A stretch of 64,000 bases of DNA from CAVVNP01 sp963800235 (GTDB lineage Bacteria; Actinomycetota; Acidimicrobiia; Acidimicrobiales; Iamiaceae). A program made the position numbers and the translations under genes. The notes below the pieces were generated by a model. That model was given only the letters and a program-made list of their open reading frames with translations. It made no database searches and was not told the origin of the DNA. The DNA lies in assembly GCA_963800235.1 (NCBI GenBank), contig CAWDAD010000001.1, positions 186,001-250,000 of the forward strand, written 5' to 3'. Position 1 is the first letter of the stretch; the number at the start of each line of letters is the position of its first letter. This document shows positions 17,062 to 24,582 of this stretch, piece by piece.

Positions 17062-17607
17062 CTAGGCGCTCTTGGGGGCGGCGAAGACCTCGCGGACCAT
17101 GGGCTCGAAGTGCTCGAGCGGATAGGTGTCGGCGTCGGGGTCGAAGGCGACCTGGTCCCACTCGTCGGCGAACTGGGCGGCCAGGTCGTACCAGGGCTCG
17201 CCCTCGTACTTGTCCCGGGCGTTCGAGTCGCCGCCGAAGTGGTGGTAGTAGTGCTTGCCCTGGAAGTCCTGGTGGACCCGGATCATCTGGTACACGTCCT
17301 CGCGGACGTACGGGCGCAGGATCTCGGCGGCGATGCCGGGGTGGTTGAACACGCTGATCAGCTTCCCGACGTCGTGGCAGAGGGCGGCCACCACGACCTC
17401 CTGGTCGGCGCCCGCCTTCTCCGCCAGCGTGGCGGTCTGCAGCCCGTGGGTGAGCTGGTCGGTGATGAAGCCGTCGGTGATGCCCTCGAGGTCGCGCAGC
17501 ATGCTGAGCACCTGGTCGGCGACCCGGGGCTGGTTCTTCATCGTCTCGGCGCCGATCACCGCCCACTGCTCGGCGGTCGACTCGTCCATGCGGGTGAAGC
17601 TCGACAT
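17062..17607 (-). CDS. HD-domain protein similar to PhnZ-type oxygenases / COG4341 predicted HD hydrolases
   Basis: A 181-residue HD-domain protein. The motif run LTHGLQTATLAEKAGADQE then AALCHDVGKLISVFNHP, LRPYVREDVYQMIRVHQDFQ and KHYYHHFGG resembles PhnZ and the wider COG4341 group. Those use a mixed-valent di-iron HD site either for oxidative cleavage (PhnZ) or for unknown reactions. No other phosphonate genes are nearby, so a phosphonate role is not supported. ATG 17607 is chosen because it gives MSSFTRMDES directly before the conserved helix. It converges on plsC and diverges from the flavin oxidoreductase gene, with an inverted repeat between them. Confidence 0.65.
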   Translation of the reverse strand: MSSFTRMDESTAEQWAVIGAETMKNQPRVADQVLSMLRDLEGITDGFITDQLTHGLQTATLAEKAGADQEVVVAALCHDVGKLISVFNHPGIAAEILRPYVREDVYQMIRVHQDFQGKHYYHHFGGDSNARDKYEGEPWYDLAAQFADEWDQVAFDPDADTYPLEHFEPMVREVFAAPKSA

Positions 17608-17635
17608 GGGTCCCAGTGTGCCAGCCCCCACCCGG

Positions 17636-17680
17636 ACTTGTCGCAGTTGTACGGGCTCCACGCCCACGACTGCGACAAGT
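17636..17680. repeat. Perfect 12-base inverted repeat with 21-base loop between divergent genes
   Basis: acttgtcgcagt (17636-17647) is the exact reverse complement of actgcgacaagt (17669-17680). The spacer contains a second short stem, gggc/gccc. A purine-rich run of G tracts follows on the plus strand to about 17715. It may be an operator, a REP-like element or a cruciform; its sequence is less GC-rich than its surroundings. Confidence 0.7.
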
Positions 17681-17741
17681 TCGCCGAGGAGGGGGGAGGA
17701 GGAGGGGGGAGGGTCGGGCGGGGTGACCCCGGGGTGGGAGG

Positions 17742-17747
17742 TACGGT
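17742..17747 (+). promoter_or_regulatory. -10 element TACGGT before the flavin oxidoreductase
   Basis: TACGGT lies 8 bases before ATG 17756 with no Shine-Dalgarno sequence. It is predicted leaderless. Confidence 0.5.
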
Positions 17748-17755
17748 CCGGCGTC

Positions 17756-19048
17756 ATGCGTGGGCGCGGGGTGCTGCACACGCCGCTGGCCATCGGCGGC
17801 ACGACCCGGGTGCGGAACCGGCTGTACCGGGCGCCGGTGCTCGAGGGCGCCGGTGACGGAGACGACTGCGCCGAGCGCTACGCCAAGGCGTTCGTGCCCA
17901 ACGCCGAGGCCGGGGTCGGCCTGATCGTCCAGGGCAGCGCCTGCATCGGCGCCGAGGGCCGTACGTCGCCGGGCATGACCTGCGTCCACACCCGCCAGCG
18001 GGTGCAGCGGCTCGCCCCGATGGTCGACGCCGTGCACCGGGCCGGTGCCGCCATCTGGCTGCAGGCCGGCCACGGCGGCCTCTACTCGATGGAGGGGTGG
18101 CACCAGCCCTACGCCGCCGAGCGGCGGGAGGCCCTGCCGGCCCCGTCGCCGCCGCCGTGGTACCTCCGCCCGGCGCTGCGGGGGGTGCCGGTGCGGGTGC
18201 TGTCGACCGCCGACGTGCACGCCATGGCCGCCACCTACGGCGACGTGGCCGCCTGGGCCCGTGAGGCCGGCTACGACGGCCTGCAGCTCGCCTCCAGCAA
18301 CGCCAAGCTGCTCGACCAGTTCCTCTCGCCCTTCTACAACCGCCGCACGGACGAGTTCGGCGGCTCCGTGGCCCGCCGCGGGAACGTCCTGCGGGTCATC
18401 CGCGAGCAGGTCGCCGACCGGGCCGGTGACGACTTCACCTGCACGGTGAAGGTGCCGGTGGGGGAGAAGGCCCCGCCGCTGACCCCCCGCTCGTCGGTCG
18501 CCGACGGGTTCGAGCTGGCCCGGCTGTGCCAGGAGTGGGGGTTCGACTCGGTGACGCCGGTCCAGGTGGGGGTGCTGCCCGACACCACCCTGAGCCGCGG
18601 CGGCATCCCGAGCTCGGTCTGGCAGAACCCGTCGATGGCCTCGCGCCTCCGGGAGGCGGCGCCCCGGACCAAGGACCGGCTCGTGCTCGAGGCCGGCTAC
18701 CTGCTCGGCGCCCTGCGCTCGCCGTTCCGTCCCGTCTGGAACCGGGCGGTGTTCACCGCGGTGCACGACCTCCTCGACATCCCCGTGCTGGCGGTCGGCG
18801 GCATCCGCTCCGCCGGCGAGGTCGCTGCCATCCTCGACGACGGCCAGGCCGACCTGGTCGGCATCGGCCGGCCGTTCTACGCCGAGGACGATCTGGCCGC
18901 CCGCATCCTCGGCGAGGCGCCGGACCGCCGGGACCGCGGCCTGTGCCGGAGCTCGAACCTGTGCGTTCCGGCCCAGATGCTCGGCATGCGGGGCGTCTGC
19001 TACAACCCGGTCGTCGTGCGGGAGCGGCGGACGCGCGCCGGCGGCTGA
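17756..19048 (+). CDS. NADH:flavin oxidoreductase, old-yellow-enzyme family
   Basis: A 430-residue TIM-barrel FMN oxidoreductase. The N-terminus PLAIGGTTRVRNRLYRAP is the family's FMN-binding start. Further landmarks are WLQAGHGGLYS, AREAGYDGLQLASSNAKLLDQFLSP then YNRRTDEFGGS, PVLAVGGIRSAGEVAAIL and DLVGIGRPFYAEDDL. This matches the OYE-like half of 2,4-dienoyl-CoA reductase and related enzymes. The C-terminus keeps cysteines (GLCRSSNLCVPAQ, GVCYNP) reminiscent of the CxxC iron-sulfur site of the long family members, but the protein ends there and lacks the NAD-binding half. Substrate unknown. Confidence 0.8.
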   Translation: MRGRGVLHTPLAIGGTTRVRNRLYRAPVLEGAGDGDDCAERYAKAFVPNAEAGVGLIVQGSACIGAEGRTSPGMTCVHTRQRVQRLAPMVDAVHRAGAAIWLQAGHGGLYSMEGWHQPYAAERREALPAPSPPPWYLRPALRGVPVRVLSTADVHAMAATYGDVAAWAREAGYDGLQLASSNAKLLDQFLSPFYNRRTDEFGGSVARRGNVLRVIREQVADRAGDDFTCTVKVPVGEKAPPLTPRSSVADGFELARLCQEWGFDSVTPVQVGVLPDTTLSRGGIPSSVWQNPSMASRLREAAPRTKDRLVLEAGYLLGALRSPFRPVWNRAVFTAVHDLLDIPVLAVGGIRSAGEVAAILDDGQADLVGIGRPFYAEDDLAARILGEAPDRRDRGLCRSSNLCVPAQMLGMRGVCYNPVVVRERRTRAGG

Positions 19049-19102
19049 CGGCGGGCACGACGGCCGGCGGGGAGCGCCGCGGCCGAGCCGGCCCGGGCAG
19101 GG

Positions 19103-20137
19103 TCAGCCGAGCGCGGTCAGCACGTCGCTGGCCGGGGTGGTGCGGTCCTCGCTGGACGGCCGGTCCGGCACCGAGCCGCCCAGGGTGAAGGTGGCCAGCA
19201 GGTCGATGGCGTCGATGGCGCCGCGGAGGTTGCGGGGCGGCGGGAAGTACTCGTCCTCGGTCGTCACCCGGGCCACCTCGACCCGCTCGGGGGGCACGCC
19301 CAGGCGCTCGACCACCTGGTCGACCAGCTCCTCGTAGGCCGAGGCGCCGGCGGTGACGCCGACGGTCCCGGCCAGGTCGTCGGGCAGCTCGTCGGCGGTG
19401 TTGATGCGGAAGACGCGGGAGCACCCGGCCTCGGCCGCCAGCCGCTCGAGGGCGCGGGTGTTGGACGAGTTCGACGAGCCGATCACCACGATGGCGTCGC
19501 ACCGCTCGGCCATGGCGAGCAGCGCGCTCTGGCGGTTGGTGGTGGCGAAGCACAGGTCGCTGCGGCCGGGCAGCCAGGTGTCGGGGAAGCGCTCCTGCAC
19601 GGCCGCCTGCACGCCCGACCAGTCGCGGTGGCTCAGGGTCGTCTGGGCCAGCATGGCCACCGGGCCGTCGAGATCGGGCAGAGCGCCCACCTCGTCGACG
19701 GTCTCGACCCGGTGGATGGCCTCGGGGGCCACCGCCATGGTGCCGACCGCCTCCTCGTGGCCCTCGTGGCCGACGTAGACGATCTGGTAGCCCTCGCCCG
19801 CCCGCCGCTTGACCTCGTGGTGGACCTTGGTCACGAGCGGGCACACCGCGTCGACCACGTACCCGCCGTTGGCCCGGGCCGCCGCCACCACCTCGGGGGC
19901 CGAGCCGTGGGCCGACAGCATGATCGGACGGCCGGGCGGCACGTCGGCCACGTCGTCGACGAACACCACGCCCTGCTGGCGGAAGCGGTCGACCACCAGC
20001 TTGTTGTGGACGATCTCGTGGTAGCAGTACACGGGCGGCTCGAAGGTGCGGGCCATCCAGGCCAGCGCCTTGATGGCCATCTCCACCCCGGCGCAGAAGC
20101 CCCGCGGCTCGGCGAGCAGCACCCGATCGACGTCCAC
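19103..20137 (-). CDS. ispH: 4-hydroxy-3-methylbut-2-enyl diphosphate reductase
   Basis: IspH performs the last step of the MEP pathway, giving IPP and DMAPP through a [4Fe-4S] cluster. The 344-residue protein has the three expected cysteines: EPRGFCAGVEMAI near residue 16, DAVCPLVTKVHHE, and SDLCFATTNRQSA. It also has AQTTLSHRDW and SSNSSNTRALERLA, the substrate-binding Ser/Asn motif. GTG 20137 is chosen over longer frames because it begins VDVDRVLLAEPRG and has TACCCT 7 bases upstream. It converges on the flavin oxidoreductase gene. Its presence shows that this organism uses the MEP route. Confidence 0.95.
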   Translation of the reverse strand: MDVDRVLLAEPRGFCAGVEMAIKALAWMARTFEPPVYCYHEIVHNKLVVDRFRQQGVVFVDDVADVPPGRPIMLSAHGSAPEVVAAARANGGYVVDAVCPLVTKVHHEVKRRAGEGYQIVYVGHEGHEEAVGTMAVAPEAIHRVETVDEVGALPDLDGPVAMLAQTTLSHRDWSGVQAAVQERFPDTWLPGRSDLCFATTNRQSALLAMAERCDAIVVIGSSNSSNTRALERLAAEAGCSRVFRINTADELPDDLAGTVGVTAGASAYEELVDQVVERLGVPPERVEVARVTTEDEYFPPPRNLRGAIDAIDLLATFTLGGSVPDRPSSEDRTTPASDVLTALG

Positions 20138-20144
20138 GCACCCC

Positions 20145-20150
20145 AGGGTA
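20145..20150 (-). promoter_or_regulatory. -10 element TACCCT before ispH
   Basis: Minus-strand TACCCT ends 7 bases before GTG 20137. This leaderless arrangement fixes the ispH start. Confidence 0.55.
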
Positions 20151-20213
20151 CGGCCACCCCGGGCGGACCTGGGGTGCCGTGATGGCGCAGCCCACGTCTC
20201 CCGGCCCGGCCTG

Positions 20214-20392
20214 ATGCGGTGGCCGGAGGGGTTCTGGTGGGGGACGGGGGCGTCGTCCACCCAGTGCGCGGGCGCGGCGCCGGCAAGCTCGACCGGCTGC
20301 ACCTCGAGGTCCCCGACACCCCCATCCTGATCGACCGGCAGCGGCGGGTCCGGCCGAGCGCGGCGGTGCTGCGGCGGGAGGCCCTCCGCTGA
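20214..20392 (+). pseudogene. Remnant of a GH1 beta-glucosidase gene (N- and probable C-terminal scraps)
   Basis: ATG 20214 opens MRWPEGFWWGTGASSTQ, an obvious GH1 glycosidase N-terminus (PEGFxWGTxTxxxQ), but the frame loses sense after about 25 codons. A second frame then reads LDRLHLEVPDTPILIDR and RRVRPSAAVLRREALR to a TGA at 20390-20392, which could be the C-terminus of the same gene. Intact GH1 proteins need about 430 residues, so nearly all of the barrel is missing. The rest of the 20138-20468 interval holds only the ispH and DUF512 promoters. Confidence 0.5.
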
Positions 20393-20456
20393 CCCGAGCG
20401 CAGCCGGCGAGAGGCCCGGCGCCGCCGCAGGCTGGGGGCGCCGCAGGGGCCTCCCG

Positions 20457-20462
20457 TAGCCT
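20457..20462 (+). promoter_or_regulatory. -10 element TAGCCT before the DUF512 gene
   Basis: TAGCCT lies 6 bases before GTG 20469 with no Shine-Dalgarno sequence. It is predicted leaderless. Confidence 0.55.
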
Positions 20463-20468
20463 GAACGG

Positions 20469-21932
20469 GTGTCCGCCCCCCGCGTCGTCGCCGTGGTGCC
20501 CGGGTCGCCCGCCGCGCGCGCCGGCGTGGTGGTGGGCGACGACGTGGTGGCCGTCGACGGCGAGTCGCCTCGGGACCTGATCCGCTGGACCTGGTTGACC
20601 GACGAGGCCGACCCGACCCTCGATGTGGTCCGGGGCGGCCTCGAGCTCACGGTCGAGGTCGACAAGGCGGCCGGTGAGCCGCTCGGCGTCGAGGTGCACT
20701 CGGCGCTGTTCGACCAGCTCCGCACCTGCGACAACCACTGCGAGTTCTGCTTCATCTACCAGCTGCCGCCCGGCCTGCGGTCGAGCCTCTACCAGAAGGA
20801 CGACGACCACCGGCTGAGCTTCCTGTACGGCAACTTCACGACCCTGACCCGCTTCACCGAGGCCGACCTCGAGCGGGTCGTCACCGAGGGGCTGTCGCCG
20901 CTGAACGTGAGCATCCACGCCACCGATCCGGTGGTGCGCAGCGAGCTGCTGCGCAACCGGCGCGGCGGCACCAGCCTGCGGTGGCTGCGGGCCCTGCTCG
21001 ACCACGGCGTCACCGTCCACGGCCAGGTGGTCTGCTGCCCCGGGGTCAACGACGGCGCCGTGCTCGAGGACACGCTGGCCGGGGTGCTCGACCGGTACCC
21101 GGAGCTGGCGACCCTGTGCGTGGTCCCGCTGGGCGTGAGCCGGTTCAACACCGAGGCCAGGATGCGGGCCCACACCGCCGCCGAGGCCGCCGCGGTGCTC
21201 GACGTGGTCGACCGCTGGCAGGCGACCTTCCGCCGGGCCCTGGGTCGCCGGCTGGTCTTCGCGGCCGACGAGTACTACCTGCTGGCCGGTCGGCCCTTCC
21301 CCGACGCCGAGAGCTACGAGGGCTTCCCCATGCACGAGGACGGCGTGGGCATGGCCGCCGCCTTCGCCGCGGCCTTCGCCGGCGAGGGGGTGCCCGCGAG
21401 CGACGGCGTCGACGGCGTCGACCACGACGCCCACGACGACGCCCTCCACGGGGGCCCGTCGCTCCCCGGCGGGGCCCGCCCCGGGTTCTTCGCCTGGGCC
21501 GACGGGGCCTACGAGCCGTACCGGGCGCCGCGCACCGTCGACGGGCCCGGTCCGGCGGAGGCCGGAGCCCCCTCCGGTGGGGTGGCCCTGGCCGTGCGGC
21601 CGTCGCGGCGGGCGCCGGTGGGCATCCTCACCGGCCGCTACGGCGCCGCCGTCCTCGGCCCGCTGGTCGGGGGGCTCGGTCGAGGCGACGTGCGGGTCGT
21701 GCCGGTCGACAACCGCTTCTTCGGCGGCACCACCGCGGTGACCGGCCTGCTGGTCGGCGAGGACCTGGCCCGGGTGCTCGGCGACGAGCCCGAGGGCCAC
21801 CGCTACCTGCTCCCCGACGTCTGCCTCAGCGGCGGCCGGTTCCTCGACGGCACCACCCCGGGCGACCTGCCCCGACCGGTCGAGGTCGTGCCGACCGACG
21901 GGGCCGCCCTGCGCCGGGCCCTGGAGGTCTGA
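20469..21932 (+). CDS. DUF512 radical-SAM-like protein with N-terminal PDZ domain
   Basis: A 487-residue protein of the PDZ/radical-SAM/DUF512 family that is commonly found beside der. Residues 1-75 form a PDZ-like domain (VPGSPAARAGVVVGDDVVAV). The iron-sulfur site follows in LRTCDNHCEFCFIYQLP, a CxxxCxxC pattern. LSPLNVSIHATDP and VVCCPGVNDGAVLEDT belong to the barrel. A C-terminal DUF512 part (NRFFGGTTAVTGLL, YLLPDVCLSGGRFLDG) completes it. A His/Asp-rich insert near residues 315-335 is unusual. Function is unknown in the family. It ends 2 bases before der, implying co-transcription. Confidence 0.85.
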   Translation: MSAPRVVAVVPGSPAARAGVVVGDDVVAVDGESPRDLIRWTWLTDEADPTLDVVRGGLELTVEVDKAAGEPLGVEVHSALFDQLRTCDNHCEFCFIYQLPPGLRSSLYQKDDDHRLSFLYGNFTTLTRFTEADLERVVTEGLSPLNVSIHATDPVVRSELLRNRRGGTSLRWLRALLDHGVTVHGQVVCCPGVNDGAVLEDTLAGVLDRYPELATLCVVPLGVSRFNTEARMRAHTAAEAAAVLDVVDRWQATFRRALGRRLVFAADEYYLLAGRPFPDAESYEGFPMHEDGVGMAAAFAAAFAGEGVPASDGVDGVDHDAHDDALHGGPSLPGGARPGFFAWADGAYEPYRAPRTVDGPGPAEAGAPSGGVALAVRPSRRAPVGILTGRYGAAVLGPLVGGLGRGDVRVVPVDNRFFGGTTAVTGLLVGEDLARVLGDEPEGHRYLLPDVCLSGGRFLDGTTPGDLPRPVEVVPTDGAALRRALEV

Positions 21933-21934
21933 GC

Positions 21935-23281
21935 GTGGCCGAGCTGCCCGTGGTCGCCATCGTCGGCCGTCCCAACGTCGGCAAGTCGACCCTGCTGAAC
22001 CGCATCGTCGGACGCCGGGAGGCGATCGTCGAGGAGAAGGCCGGCGTCACCCGTGACCGCAAGGAGGTCGAGGCCGACTGGCGGGGCCGCAGCTTCCGGC
22101 TGGTCGACACCGGCGGCTGGCTGCCGAAGGGCACCGCCCTCGACGACAAGGTGTCCGAGCAGAGCGAGCGGGCGGTGGCCGACGCCGACGTGGTGCTGCT
22201 GGTGGTCGACACCACCACGGGCATCACCGAGGAGGAGCGGCGCTGGCCCGCCGACTGCGCCGGGCGGGCCGACCGGTGCTGGTCGTGCCCAACAAGGTCG
22301 ACGACGCCAACCGCGAGGGGCTGGCCTGGGAGTTCGTCGGGCTGGGCCTCGGCGATCCGCACCCGGTCAGCGCGCTGCACGGCCGGGGCACGGGCGACCT
22401 GCTCGACGCGGTGGTCGACCGCCTGCCCGAGGCCCCGCCGGACACCGGGGACGGGACGTCGGACGGCTCCGGCGGCCCGACCGGCGCCACCGGAGCGACG
22501 GGTCCGGAGGAGAAGGTCTTCGCGGTGGCGCTCGTGGGCCGGCCGAACGTGGGCAAGTCGACGCTGTTCAACCGGCTGATCGGCGAGGACCGGGCGGTGG
22601 TCCACGACCTGCCGGGCACGACCCGCGACGCCATCGACACCGTGGTCGAGACCGCCGGGGGACCGATCCGCTTCGTCGACACCGCCGGCATGCGCCGCAA
22701 GAGCCGCATCGACGAGGGCACCGAGTACTTCTCCTTCGTCCGGGCGCTGCAGGCGGTGGACGCCGCCGACGTGGCCCTCCTGGTCATCGACGCCCCGGAG
22801 GGCGTGACCCACCAGGACCAGCGGCTGGCCGAGCGCATCGACGCCGCCGGCTGCCCGGTCGTGGTGCTGCTCAACAAGTGGGAGACCCTCGACACCGAGG
22901 AGCGGGCCGAGGTCACCTACCAGGTCGGCCGGCGGCTGGCCTTCATCGGCGAGGCGGTCGTGCTGAAGGTGAGCGCCCTGACCGGCAAGGGCGTCCACCG
23001 CCTGGTGCCGGCCCTGGCCGACGCCATCGAGGCGTACCACCGGCGGGTGCCGACCCGGAAGGTGAACGACGTGCTCGGCCGCCGCCCAGCAGCGCCAGCC
23101 CGGTCCCCACGGGGCGCGGGTCCTGTACGCCACCCAGGGGGCCACCGACCCGCCCACCTTCACCCTGTTCGCCAACAAGGACCTGCCGGCGACGTACCTG
23201 CGCTACCTCGAGCGGTCGCTGCGCGAGGCCTTCGACCTCGGCGCCACCCCGATCAAGCTGCGGGTGCGCCGGCGCAGCTGA
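21935..23281 (+). CDS. der: Ribosome-assembly GTPase Der (EngA), two frameshifts
   Basis: Der has tandem GTPase domains plus a KH-like domain and is needed for 50S assembly. G1 motifs GRPNVGKSTLLNR and GRPNVGKSTLFNR mark both domains. DTGG, DTAG, PNKVDD and LNKWETLD are the other G-box elements, and FANKDLPATYLRYLERSLRE is the C-terminal KH-like end. The frame breaks near 22238-22243 (gagcggcgctggcc, apparently one base missing), where EEER jumps to LARRLRRAGRPVLVVPNK. It breaks again near 23077-23084 (ctcggccgccgcc, apparently one C extra), where NDVLG jumps to AAQQRQPGPHGARVLYATQG. The domain linker is Gly/Thr-rich. GTG start, 2 bases after the DUF512 gene. Confidence 0.92.
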
Positions 23282-23391
23282 GGTCACCGACCGGATCGGG
23301 CGGCCGGTCACCGACCACCGAGCGTGGCGAGACGCGCACGATCGTTCGTCAATCGTCACACCGGGCACTGCAGTCCGTCACCGGTCACCAC

Positions 23392-23397
23392 TAACGT
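23392..23397 (+). promoter_or_regulatory. -10 element TAACGT before the SpoIIE phosphatase gene
   Basis: TAACGT lies 8 bases before the in-frame TTG at 23406, which is the reason for choosing that unusual start. Confidence 0.45.
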
Positions 23398-23405
23398 CGC
23401 GGGTC

Positions 23406-24488
23406 TTGCAGCTGCAGCCGGGCCTGGCGGCCATCTCTGTCGTGTGCTTCGTCGCCGCCCTCGTGTGGGGTCGTTCGACGCGCCACCTCAACAAGGTGTG
23501 GCACCGCGTCGAGCGCCAGTTCGGGCCCGAGGCCGACGCCACGCTGCTGGCCCGCACCACGTTCCGCAAGGAGCTGCACGCCACCGTGCTCTACAGCACG
23601 CTGTTCGTGTCGATCGGCATCGGCTCGGTGTGGCGCGACAGCCCCCGGCCGCTGTTCGCCGCCATGGTGCTCCTGCCGGTGGCGGTCTCGATCCTCTACG
23701 GCCGCGACTTCCTGCGGACGTCGCGCATCGCCGAGGAGCGCTTCACCCTCGAGCGCCGGGCCGAGGAGGTGCTGAGCCAGGAGGAGCTGGCGCCCATGCG
23801 GTGGGCCGCCCGGCTGGCTCCCGAGGAGCTGCCCGACGTCACCGGCTTCGAGATCGGTCGGGTGTACCAGGCCGGCACCGGTGCCATGGCCGGCGACTTC
23901 TTCGACGTCTTCCGGGTGGCGCCCGCCCGGGTGGCGGCGGTCATCGGCGACGTGACCGGCCACGGCATCGACGCCTCCATCACCGCCTTCCAGGCCAAGT
24001 ACCTGCTGCGGGTGTTCCTGCGCCAGTTCCGCGACCCGGCCCAGGCGCTGGAGGAGCTGAACAACCAGATGTCGGCCATGGACCGCGCCGACGAGTTCAT
24101 CTCCATGTGCGTGGTGGTGTTCGACACCGAGGCGGGCACCCTGCGCTTCGCCTCGGCCGGCCACCCCGCGGCGTGGCTCTGGCACGAGCGCGAGGTCAGG
24201 CCGCTGCGCTCGACCGGTCCGCTGCTGATGCTCGACCCCTCGGGCAGCTTCGTCAGCCGGGAGATCCCGCTGAACACCGGCGACCTGGTGCTGCTCTACA
24301 CCGACGGCCTGGCCGAGGCCCGCGACGGCGACGAGCAGTTCGGCGAGGAGCGCATCGCCAACTCCCTGCGACGCGATCCCGGCGCCGATCCCGGCGTGCT
24401 CTGCAAGGGGCTGCTCGAGGCTGCCCGTGACTTCGCGTCCGGGCCCATCAGCGACGACGTCGCCATCCTCGCCATCCGCCGAGCCTGA
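23406..24488 (+). CDS. Membrane-anchored PP2C-family protein serine phosphatase (SpoIIE/RsbU type)
   Basis: About 360 residues. Two or three hydrophobic segments (LAAISVVCFVAALVWG, ATVLYSTLFVSIGIG, LFAAMVLLPVAVSIL) are followed by a coiled linker and a SpoIIE/PP2C domain from about residue 140. Metal-binding motifs are visible: GAMAGDFFDVF, VIGDVTGHGIDASITA, and LYTDGLAEARDGDEQFGEER with a final ISDDVAILAI. Such phosphatases usually dephosphorylate anti-sigma-factor antagonists in partner-switch regulation. No partner kinase or STAS protein is in this window. The TTG start is supported only by the -10 element, and a start slightly downstream is possible. Confidence 0.8.
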   Translation: MQLQPGLAAISVVCFVAALVWGRSTRHLNKVWHRVERQFGPEADATLLARTTFRKELHATVLYSTLFVSIGIGSVWRDSPRPLFAAMVLLPVAVSILYGRDFLRTSRIAEERFTLERRAEEVLSQEELAPMRWAARLAPEELPDVTGFEIGRVYQAGTGAMAGDFFDVFRVAPARVAAVIGDVTGHGIDASITAFQAKYLLRVFLRQFRDPAQALEELNNQMSAMDRADEFISMCVVVFDTEAGTLRFASAGHPAAWLWHEREVRPLRSTGPLLMLDPSGSFVSREIPLNTGDLVLLYTDGLAEARDGDEQFGEERIANSLRRDPGADPGVLCKGLLEAARDFASGPISDDVAILAIRRA

Positions 24489-24582
24489 CGGCGCCCCCGG
24501 GGCGGGTCCGCGGCCGTCGACCCGGACGACCGCGCCGGTCGCCCCGCTTCGCCACCCGGGGCGCGGGTGCAACACTGCGGCG

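Noticed and set aside
17062..17607. Phosphonate-degradation locus around the PhnZ-like HD protein
   Set aside because: No PhnY, phosphonate transporter or lyase gene is nearby, and the similarity is to the wide HD group.
17677..17720. CRISPR-like or tandem-repeat array in the G-rich stretch
   Set aside because: No regular repeat-spacer structure; it is only a purine-rich run.
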